Made by a program: the position numbers and the translations under genes. A DNA stretch of 28,659 bases, taken from positions 1 through 28,659 of the IMG/VR virus record IMGVR_UViG_3300042946_000895; one strand, given 5' to 3'. Below the pieces are notes generated by a model that was not told the DNA's origin, searched no databases, and saw only the letters and a list, made by a program, of their open reading frames with translations. Source of the DNA: a virus. Below are positions 24,451-28,659 of this stretch, one piece after another; position 1 is the stretch's first letter, and each line of letters starts with the position of its first letter.

Positions 24451-24849
24451 ATGAAGAAGTTAGAAATACCTATCTCGATATTTTCAGGAATCTGCGTTGG
24501 GGCAATCCTAACCGCTTTCTTGTCTTCTACCGCCATGCTCCAAGAGGTTTACATAGTTACTTTTACCTCTATTGCCGCTGCCTTAGTAACAATCTTTGTA
24601 GATTATCTAATATCGCCAAATCAGATATTTGGCTTTTGGCAGAACGCACTCAAGGCAATTGAAAACAGTCCTTTTAAGCCCTTTGCAAAACCATTGGGGA
24701 ATTGCATATTCTGTATGAATGTCTACGTATATACGGCTTGCTTTGTTGTGCTATATATTTATACAGAAAGCTCCTGGTGGTATTATATCCCAGGAGCTTC
24801 CTTATCTCACGTTGCCTTAGCCTATATTGATAGAAAAATCAATTCTTAG
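24451..24849 (+). CDS. membrane protein with PLGxCxxC motif
   Basis: A 132-residue inner-membrane protein with spans near residues 8-28, 33-53 and 92-108. Between the last two is PFAKPLGNCIFCMNVYV, a PLGxCxFCMNxxV motif like that of DUF1360-type phage membrane proteins. Its role is unknown; membrane proteins at the end of late operons can serve in lysis or exclusion. Its stop codon overlaps the stop of the convergent gene on the other strand, and its 3' part contains a ten-base-pair inverted repeat (24768-24799). Confidence 0.6.
   Translation: MKKLEIPISIFSGICVGAILTAFLSSTAMLQEVYIVTFTSIAAALVTIFVDYLISPNQIFGFWQNALKAIENSPFKPFAKPLGNCIFCMNVYVYTACFVVLYIYTESSWWYYIPGASLSHVALAYIDRKINS
24768..24799. repeat. 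inverted repeat near convergent operon ends
   Basis: A ten-base arm (AAGCTCCTGG) at 24768-24777 is perfectly complementary to 24790-24799, with a 12-base loop. It lies inside the coding end of the membrane protein, 48 bases before the point where the two operons meet. It has no T-run on either strand, so it is not a classical terminator. Confidence 0.6.
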
Positions 24850-25241
24850 AACATCTGCATTTGCTTTCTTGCTTGTTTGGCAAATTGCATAATCTCTATT
24901 TGGCGTTCAGCTTTTTCACGAATAGTACGGATTGCAAGTTCTCTTTGCTTTAGACTAATCACCCACTCCTCAATTTCTTTTATATCTTCAGTATAGAAAT
25001 ATCCTTTTCCTGAGGCAATTAGATTTGGAAGACCATTTGTGCGTAATGCTTGGACAACTTTCCTTACTCTTGAGTCGTGTATTTTCTTATCAAACTTTTT
25101 CTCAATCATTTTTGCTATATCGGCATTTTTAACAGCATTCTTTTTGCCCGTATTTGCCATAAACCATTGACCAAGATATTCAACACATTCAAGCTCAAAT
25201 GGAGTTAGTTCGTGTGTAACAGATTCAAAGTTCTTTAGCAT
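24846..25241 (-). CDS. winged-helix-like protein
   Basis: A 131-residue protein, the last gene of the minus-strand block. Residues 12-85 look like a winged helix: ELTPFELECVEYLGQWF, then KNAVKNADIAKMIEKKF, a putative recognition helix DSRVRKVVQALRTNGL and a wing GKGYFYTED. The C-terminal 45 residues form a charged helix (WVISLKQRELAIRTIREKAE). This suggests DNA binding, either a late regulator or a replication accessory. It overlaps the previous gene by 17 bases and shares stop-codon bases with the convergent gene. Confidence 0.55.
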   Translation of the reverse strand: MLKNFESVTHELTPFELECVEYLGQWFMANTGKKNAVKNADIAKMIEKKFDKKIHDSRVRKVVQALRTNGLPNLIASGKGYFYTEDIKEIEEWVISLKQRELAIRTIREKAERQIEIMQFAKQARKQMQMF

Positions 25242-25488
25242 CTTCTTGTATTTTAAGTTTGTCGTAGTTGTAAACCGTGTTATAGTATTCAGTAGAAGTG
25301 ATATTCTTTTGTTTCATGTGGTGTTCTTTTCCTTCCACATAAGCAAGCCTTATCTGCTGGCTTTCCTGCTCAAGTAGAGCTTCTGCCTCCTGAATGGCTA
25401 CATTAAAGATGACCTTCATTGTTGGTGCTTGACAGGATTCTTGTGCATCCTTTAGTCTCGCAATAAACTGCTGCATTGCTGTTCTCAT
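25225..25488 (-). CDS. small paralogous family protein A
   Basis: An 87-residue member of a five-protein family in this window. The N-terminus MRTAMQQFIARL, the central EQESQQIRLAYVEG and the motif EYYNTVYN match the family outline (M-K-T-x-L-Q-x-L, then E-x-x-x-I-x-x-A-Y-x-x-G, then Y-Y-N-x-x-Y). It lies about 1.4 kb from the other four, separated by the repressor-like and nuclease genes. The start follows an aaacaacaactaaa leader. Function unknown. Confidence 0.65.
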   Translation of the reverse strand: MRTAMQQFIARLKDAQESCQAPTMKVIFNVAIQEAEALLEQESQQIRLAYVEGKEHHMKQKNITSTEYYNTVYNYDKLKIQEDAKEL

Positions 25489-25500
25489 TTTAGTTGTTGT

Positions 25501-25863
25501 TTATGATTCTAAATAATTGTGAACTGATTGAATAAACTCATCAAGTGAGCGGCATACTTTTACCTCGTATCCAGCATCTTTTAAAAGCTGATGGGTTTGT
25601 TTCTGATTCGGAGATAAAACACCTTTTGATGTTTTCATCTCAATGAATAGGGCATGATACTTTTCCGATGGAATGCAAATTATTAGGTCAGGCATTCCAA
25701 GCATTGCACCTTCTGCCTTGAGGATATTCCACCTTCTTGCTCTTTGAACGGGTGTTCCGCTGATAAATACACCGTTGGGGAAAGAGGCAATAACTTGCTT
25801 TGGGAAGTTGTATTTAAACCACTCCACGCAGCTCTTTTGTATATTGCTTTCCTCGTGCTTCAC
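25501..25863 (-). CDS. VRR-NUC domain nuclease
   Basis: A stand-alone PD-(D/E)xK nuclease of 120 residues. The landmarks are E5 and Q9 in the first helix (HEESNIQKSC), SFPNGV at 27-32, G56-M-P-D59 (LGMPDLIICI), E75-M-K77 (LFIEMKT) and Q87 in the following helix, matching the VRR-NUC family often found in phages. The family cuts branched or structured DNA, so roles in replication, recombination or packaging are plausible. It overlaps the upstream basic gene by four bases (ATGA). Confidence 0.85.
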   Translation of the reverse strand: MKHEESNIQKSCVEWFKYNFPKQVIASFPNGVFISGTPVQRARRWNILKAEGAMLGMPDLIICIPSEKYHALFIEMKTSKGVLSPNQKQTHQLLKDAGYEVKVCRSLDEFIQSVHNYLES

Positions 25864-26141
25864 TTCTTTTTAAAGAACTTGTTGGGTACGTTGATGGTCT
25901 TACCTATTTGGCTTCCCTTCTTCCAATTTATCTCGTTTATCTTTTGCTTAGCCGTTTTAGGCTCTCCATGACGCGCAAGAAACGACTTGACTTGGGTTGT
26001 TGTTTTACCACCTTGTGTTCCCCACTTGCCTCTTTGGGTGTCTTGTCCACCTTGGATGATTCGTTTTTTACCTTCGACTGAGCATTCAGCTTTCCAGGCT
26101 TTTCCTTTCGCTGTCGCCCTTGTGATTTTACATTTCGCCAT
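25860..26141 (-). CDS. basic hypothetical protein
   Basis: A 93-residue, strongly basic protein (about one residue in five is Lys) that I do not recognise. It begins MAKCKITRATAKGKAWKAEC, has a Gly/Gln-rich centre (IIQGGQDTQRGKWGTQGG), then SFLARHGEPKTAKQKIN, and ends NKFFKKK. It may bind nucleic acid. It is coupled to the VRR-NUC nuclease by an ATGA overlap and follows the XRE gene by six bases, so a nuclease partner is a reasonable guess. Confidence 0.6.
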   Translation of the reverse strand: MAKCKITRATAKGKAWKAECSVEGKKRIIQGGQDTQRGKWGTQGGKTTTQVKSFLARHGEPKTAKQKINEINWKKGSQIGKTINVPNKFFKKK

Positions 26142-26147
26142 TTTGAT

Positions 26148-26351
26148 TTATTTAAAAAATACATCTATGTCTATATTGTAAAGGTCGCTCAATTTTTTGA
26201 CTAATTCAACGCTTATCTTCTTTCTTTTTCCATTCTCCAGTTTTGAATACTCAGGCTGGCTGATGTTTAACTCTTTTGCAACGTACCATTGGTTAAGGTT
26301 TGCGTTCAGTCTTAGATTCTTTATCGTTTCGTGCGTGTTCATCTTTTTCAT
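26148..26351 (-). CDS. XRE-family transcriptional regulator (Cro/CI-like)
   Basis: A 67-residue single-domain regulator. It shows the full five-helix pattern: THETIKNLRLNANLNQWYVA, then KELNISQPEYSKLENGKRK (turn and recognition helix), then ISVELVKKLSDLYNIDIDVF. Length fits Cro-like proteins with no dimerisation or cleavage domain. The first ATG (26351) overlaps the stop of a 55-residue gene as ATGA, so that start is preferred over the Met three codons later. A palindrome upstream of the pair (26519-26537) is a possible operator. Confidence 0.85.
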   Translation of the reverse strand: MKKMNTHETIKNLRLNANLNQWYVAKELNISQPEYSKLENGKRKKISVELVKKLSDLYNIDIDVFFK

Positions 26352-26515
26352 AGATACCTCGTGTCGTTTGTTAGTGTAAATAATTGCTGGTTTACTACCT
26401 TCAGTTGCTTAGTGATTGTGTTTTTTAAGAAAAGAGTCTTTGCATCCACAAATCGGTTAAGCAAATCAAGTCTTTTGAATCTAAGCTCTTCAAGTGTTGG
26501 TGTTTTCTTACTCAT
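26348..26515 (-). CDS. 55-residue helical protein coupled to XRE regulator
   Basis: A short gene starting MSKKTPTLEELRFKRLDLL and ending TLTNDTRYL. It is charged and probably one long helical hairpin. The stop overlaps the regulator start as ATGA, so the two are translated together. A small partner of a repressor could be an antirepressor or co-regulator, but the sequence gives no proof. Confidence 0.6.
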   Translation of the reverse strand: MSKKTPTLEELRFKRLDLLNRFVDAKTLFLKNTITKQLKVVNQQLFTLTNDTRYL

Positions 26516-26518
26516 ATT

Positions 26519-26537
26519 CTAATTTCATATAAATTAG
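26519..26537. promoter_or_regulatory. palindrome upstream of the regulator pair, candidate operator
   Basis: CTAATTT and AAATTAG form a perfect 7-5-7 inverted repeat whose end is three bases before the start codon of the 55-residue gene. Its size suits a dimeric Cro-like repressor. It could instead form a weak hairpin in the leader. The 47-base gap here is the longest in this part of the minus operon. Confidence 0.4.
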
Positions 26538-26562
26538 GGCACAATAATATGCTATTTTGGAA

Positions 26563-26934
26563 TCATTGCAACAAAATCTTTTCAAGATTAGGCTTTTCAT
26601 AACTCTGCGGCTTGAGAATCTTACCGTCATCACGCTTTTTGACTCTTCCAGCAACAACCTTGGTCATATTACTGCGGTGAATCTCATCAAAAACATCTTC
26701 AATCTTATCGGCAAGCCCGTGTTCTACGATAGTTCCTACAAGAACATAAAGCATATCTCCAAGAGCATCCGCAAGCTCTAAATGATTGTCTGCGAGAATG
26801 TATTCCGAGTTTTCTTCATCCAGCAGGTCATAACGAAGTCGCATTCTATCTTTATGAATCGCAATAAAGTGTGGAGGTGTATTAATTCCACAAGCCCGAT
26901 TCCATTCTTTTAGTTGTTCGATTTGCTTTCTCAT
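26563..26934 (-). CDS. MazG-like nucleotide pyrophosphohydrolase
   Basis: A 123-residue helical pyrophosphohydrolase predicted to hydrolyse nucleoside triphosphates or related pyrophosphates to monophosphates. The metal-binding pattern is seen as E40-E41-x-x-E44 (DEENSEY) and E53-x-x-D56 with D60 (LELADALGDMLY), the EExxE/ExxD layout of all-alpha NTP pyrophosphatases. The later DEIHRSNMTKV and GKILKPQSYEKPNL segments are typical of the phage subgroup. Such enzymes clean nucleotide pools or adjust alarmone levels. It overlaps the upstream gene by four bases. Confidence 0.85.
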   Translation of the reverse strand: MRKQIEQLKEWNRACGINTPPHFIAIHKDRMRLRYDLLDEENSEYILADNHLELADALGDMLYVLVGTIVEHGLADKIEDVFDEIHRSNMTKVVAGRVKKRDDGKILKPQSYEKPNLEKILLQ

Positions 26935-27155
26935 TGGTTATCGAATGTGGTTTCGTAATACTGAAGTCCATCCATGCTAACGCCATTTGTAATGTTAGTC
27001 AATGCTTTTTCATACGCCTCAGCGATAACCCACTTTTCAAACTCAAGCATATCGTAAAGCATTTGCTCTACATGCTCAGTTTTAACTTGTGTTTTCATTG
27101 CAACGTTCAGCGAATCAATTAGTTCGCGAACGGGGGTTCTTTTTGTTGTTGTCAT
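26931..27155 (-). CDS. small paralogous family protein B
   Basis: A 74-residue family member with the family start shifted inward (MTTTKRTPVRELIDSL), then FEKWVIAEAYEKA and LQYYETTFDNQ. It keeps the A-Y and Y-Y-x-x-T-F pattern but has lost the Gly after A-Y-x-x. It is joined on both sides by ATGA overlaps, to paralogue C upstream and the MazG-like gene downstream. Function unknown. Confidence 0.65.
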   Translation of the reverse strand: MTTTKRTPVRELIDSLNVAMKTQVKTEHVEQMLYDMLEFEKWVIAEAYEKALTNITNGVSMDGLQYYETTFDNQ

Positions 27156-27406
27156 TTATACTTGTTATTGGGGTTTACAAAAGTTTTGTTGTAGTATATC
27201 GCTCCCGCATCCATCGGTATCATTCCATCAAACATTCCATGCCTTTGTCCTTCATTGAAAGCCTTGATGATTGTTTGCTTTTCATCACGCTGAAGGTCAA
27301 TAGCAAGGTCAATTAAAGAATCAAGAAATTCTTTTTCTTTTGCGTTTTTTGACTTGTCCTGTGTCGAAGCCAAGCTGCATATCAATTCTTGCATTGGAGT
27401 TTTCAT
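27152..27406 (-). CDS. small paralogous family protein C
   Basis: An 84-residue member starting MKTPMQELICSL, the clearest family N-terminus, followed by RDEKQTIIKAFNEGQRHG and AIYYNKTFVNP. The frame is open 14 codons further upstream, but that extension does not resemble the family and the MKTP start is preferred. Its first 86 bases overlap the 3' end of paralogue D in another frame, far more than the usual four bases. Confidence 0.7.
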   Translation of the reverse strand: MKTPMQELICSLASTQDKSKNAKEKEFLDSLIDLAIDLQRDEKQTIIKAFNEGQRHGMFDGMIPMDAGAIYYNKTFVNPNNKYK

Positions 27407-27611
27407 TCGGGTCTGAGTAAAATCTTTTAAAATAATCCATAGCATCAATTTTCAAATCGTTTGAAGCAGCAAGCATTCCTGCTTCGTAAGCACCCACTAC
27501 ACATTCTTTCTCAAGTTGCAGTAAGTCCTTTATTTTTTCAAGTACTTGACAATCAAGCTGTTTGATGTTATCTCCAGCATTGTCTAAAAAAGTTTGCAAA
27601 GCGGTTTTCAT
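27321..27611 (-). CDS. small paralogous family protein D (extended C-terminus)
   Basis: A 96-residue member with MKTALQTFLDNA, then LEKECVVGAYEAG and DYFKRFYSDP. The family normally ends near this point; here about 25 more residues follow, rich in Lys/Arg at the end (KKRKRKRIS), all encoded within paralogue C in a different frame. The extension may have arisen by a frameshift that bypassed an ancestral ATGA stop. It overlaps paralogue E by four bases. Confidence 0.65.
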   Translation of the reverse strand: MKTALQTFLDNAGDNIKQLDCQVLEKIKDLLQLEKECVVGAYEAGMLAASNDLKIDAMDYFKRFYSDPNENSNARIDMQLGFDTGQVKKRKRKRIS

Positions 27612-27823
27612 TGATTATATCTTGAATTAAAAAAACTTTCAGGTTTTTGATGTACGTTCAATAATCCATCTCTCTTGCCGTGCAAAAAAGCATCTTCGAT
27701 TTGTTTCCTTTCTTCAACCAGCAATTCTTCAATTGCATTCTTTATCGCTCTTAACTGAAAAAGACAACCATTCTCTTTATTATCTTCAATCTCTGCAAGT
27801 AAGAGCTTTAAAGGTGTCTTCAT
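27608..27823 (-). CDS. small paralogous family protein E
   Basis: A 71-residue member and the first of the four tandem copies. It reads MKTPLKLLLAEIE, then VEERKQIEDAFLHGKRDG and ESFFNSRYNQ, with Phe in place of the usual Tyr pairs. It starts two bases after the stop of the membrane-protein gene and ends in an ATGA overlap with paralogue D. A possible -7 promoter box lies 23 bases upstream. Function unknown. Confidence 0.7.
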   Translation of the reverse strand: MKTPLKLLLAEIEDNKENGCLFQLRAIKNAIEELLVEERKQIEDAFLHGKRDGLLNVHQKPESFFNSRYNQ

Positions 27824-27825
27824 TT

Positions 27826-28083
27826 TTATTCAGTTTTATCTGAACCAAATTTATACATTTCTTCGTCTTTTTTAACAAGTTTATTTAATCTTCTTCCGAT
27901 TATCATCAGCTTGGTTTGTTCAAAGAGATAAAGAGCCGCCCCAATAGTTCCTGAAAGATTCAAAAAAGAAGCAAGAAGAAATAAGAAGATTGCCATAACT
28001 GATAGGAAAGCAAACGCAATAAGCGTGAGAGGAAAAGTCCAAGTCATTGCTACTTTCTCAATAATACTTAATTTTTTTTTCAT
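27826..28083 (-). CDS. small membrane protein
   Basis: An 85-residue protein with a basic N-terminus (MKKKLSIIEK), one long or two short membrane spans (TFPLTLIAFAFLSVMAIFLF then LLASFLNLSGTIGAALYLF), and a charged tail ending EEMYKFGSDKTE. No family is recognised. In an early operon next to a lipoprotein gene, a role in membrane-level exclusion is possible but unproven. It starts 13 bases after the tRNA-like element. Confidence 0.6.
   Translation of the reverse strand: MKKKLSIIEKVAMTWTFPLTLIAFAFLSVMAIFLFLLASFLNLSGTIGAALYLFEQTKLMIIGRRLNKLVKKDEEMYKFGSDKTE
27846..27853 (-). promoter_or_regulatory. possible -7 promoter box before the paralogue array
   Basis: Read on the minus strand this is TAAATTTG, matching TAnnTTTG. 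It lies inside the end of the upstream membrane-protein gene, 22 bases before the start of paralogue E. It lacks the TTAT(A/C)TTTG extension of the late promoters and a clear -33 box, so it may be chance. Confidence 0.3.
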
Positions 28084-28096
28084 AATTCTAATTTAG

Positions 28097-28163
28097 AAGG
28101 GTGTATAGGATTCGAACCCATAGCAGCTACATCGAGCCGTTTTTCCATTTAAACTAACACCCT
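28097..28163 (-). tRNA. tRNA-like element, shortened, anticodon unresolved
   Basis: On the minus strand AGGGTGT (5' end) pairs perfectly over seven bases with ACACCCT; TA follows, then a D arm GTTT/AAAC with GG in its loop, and a T arm ATGGG-TTCGAAT-CCTAT with the invariant TTCGA loop. Only 17 bases separate D and T arms instead of about 23, so a normal anticodon arm plus variable loop does not fit. The best helix is CGGCT/AGCTG with a six-base loop CGATGT. No CCA is encoded. It is either a degenerate tRNA or an odd tRNA-like RNA. Confidence 0.5.
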
Positions 28164-28184
28164 TTTCGATGAAAGGCTAACTCT

Positions 28185-28571
28185 TTAGTTTTGATAAACG
28201 TAATTAACTGCTTCACGGGCATCTATAACAACCCCGTCCTGCTTTACTTGCCAATCAGTTGCAAGTGGGTTTTGTATTTCAACACCACCTGGTTGATACA
28301 TAGATATTCCAGCTTGTGCCTCTACTTTAAATGGTCGTGACATATCTACATTTTCAACTGTTCTATCGGTCTCGTTACGACCTGAGTAATAATTTCCACT
28401 TACATCGTAATATGTGAATCTGCAATAGTAAAGCTGATATGGAAAGCTATCATAGCTCACTACAATTGTATATGGTGTTGGATTATTAGAACCTGAATTG
28501 TTATCATTCAAGTCTTCTTTTTCACATGAAATAAGGCTAATTGCCATAGCCATCAATAGTAACTTTTTCAT
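28185..28571 (-). CDS. surface-type lipoprotein
   Basis: A 128-residue predicted lipoprotein: signal MKKLLLMAMAISLISC with lipidated Cys 16, directly followed by EKED and then an Asn/Ser-rich linker (NDNNSGSNNPTP). Acidic residues around a Lys just after the Cys resemble the export signal that sends Bacteroidetes lipoproteins to the cell surface. The rest is a small beta domain (YTIVVSYDSFPYQLYYCRFT). It starts after a ctaaaaaacaacaaca leader, 18 bases after the ssDNA-binding gene. A role in blocking superinfection is plausible. Confidence 0.7.
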   Translation of the reverse strand: MKKLLLMAMAISLISCEKEDLNDNNSGSNNPTPYTIVVSYDSFPYQLYYCRFTYYDVSGNYYSGRNETDRTVENVDMSRPFKVEAQAGISMYQPGGVEIQNPLATDWQVKQDGVVIDAREAVNYVYQN

Positions 28572-28589
28572 TGTTGTTGTTTTTTAGGA

Positions 28590-28659
28590 TTAAAATGGTA
28601 AACTTTTATCTTCCTCAAGTCCGTTTGATTCAGCTGGCGCATCACTTTTGCCGCCAATC
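28590..28659 (-). CDS. ssb: single-stranded DNA-binding protein, C-terminal end (partial)
   Basis: Only the last 22 codons are inside the window. They encode a flexible acidic tail ending LEEDKSLPF, the hallmark of bacterial and phage SSB proteins, whose acidic LPF tip docks replication and repair partners. It is the most upstream visible gene of the minus block and indicates that replication genes continue beyond the window edge. The DNA-binding OB fold is not visible, so the call rests on the tail alone. Confidence 0.65.
   Translation of the reverse strand, partial: IGGKSDAPAESNGLEEDKSLPF

Noticed and set aside
24768-24799. Calling the inverted repeat an intrinsic terminator
   Set aside because: No T-run follows on either strand and the loop is 12 bases, so it is listed only as a repeat.
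27407-27448. Longer start for paralogue C
   Set aside because: The extension does not resemble the family, whereas MKTPMQEL at 27406 matches the other copies.
1-28659. CRISPR arrays, insertion sequences, integrase or attachment sites
   Set aside because: No regularly spaced direct repeats, transposase or recombinase frames were seen on either strand.

Overview
The window is about 28.7 kb of an AT-rich, tailed double-stranded DNA phage (or prophage) genome from a Bacteroidetes host, most likely flavobacterial. Two things point to the host. At least five genes are preceded by a near-identical TTAT(A/C)TTTG element, the TAnnTTTG -7 box of Bacteroidetes promoters. Starts lack Shine-Dalgarno sequences and instead follow A-rich or AACAAC-rich leaders. 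A 1538-residue tape measure protein, tail-chaperone-like ORFs and no recognisable sheath indicate a siphovirus. No integrase is seen, so lifestyle is open.

Plus strand, 1-24849 (packaging, virion and lysis). The order is: small terminase, two small unknowns, large terminase, a 39-residue basic peptide, a tail-chaperone pair with a plausible -1 frameshift, tape measure, tail hub-like protein, a 1280-residue fibre with two tandem Cys-rich Ig-like modules, a zinc-ribbon-like virion protein, portal, a small linker protein, scaffold, a GC-rich structured leader with terminator, major capsid protein, tail-tube-like protein, and a second protein with the fibre's module. Next come an unknown, an amidase endolysin of T7-lysozyme type, a conserved unknown, a 32-residue Pro/Arg-rich peptide, a holin, a unimolecular spanin partly nested in the holin gene, two head-tail completion candidates, a Cys-rich small protein and a membrane protein. 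Tail genes therefore lie between terminase and portal, and the neck genes lie after lysis, which is a permuted layout.

Minus strand, 28659-24846 (early, regulatory and nucleotide metabolism). Reading with transcription: the end of a single-stranded DNA binding protein (tail ending LPF), a surface-type lipoprotein, a tRNA-like element, a membrane protein, four tandem small paralogues (E, D, C, B), a MazG-like pyrophosphohydrolase, a 55-residue protein coupled to an XRE repressor-like regulator, a basic unknown, a VRR-NUC nuclease, a fifth paralogue (A) and a winged-helix-like protein. Many junctions are ATGA overlaps, so this reads as a polycistronic block. It converges on the virion operon with overlapping stop codons at 24846-24849.

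The most unusual items are the five-member small-protein family, the structured leader before the capsid gene, the zinc-ribbon insertion in the portal, the Cys-rich module shared by fibre and a head-proximal protein, the u-spanin/holin nesting, and the shortened tRNA-like element. All functional calls come from reading the sequence by eye; no database search was run.
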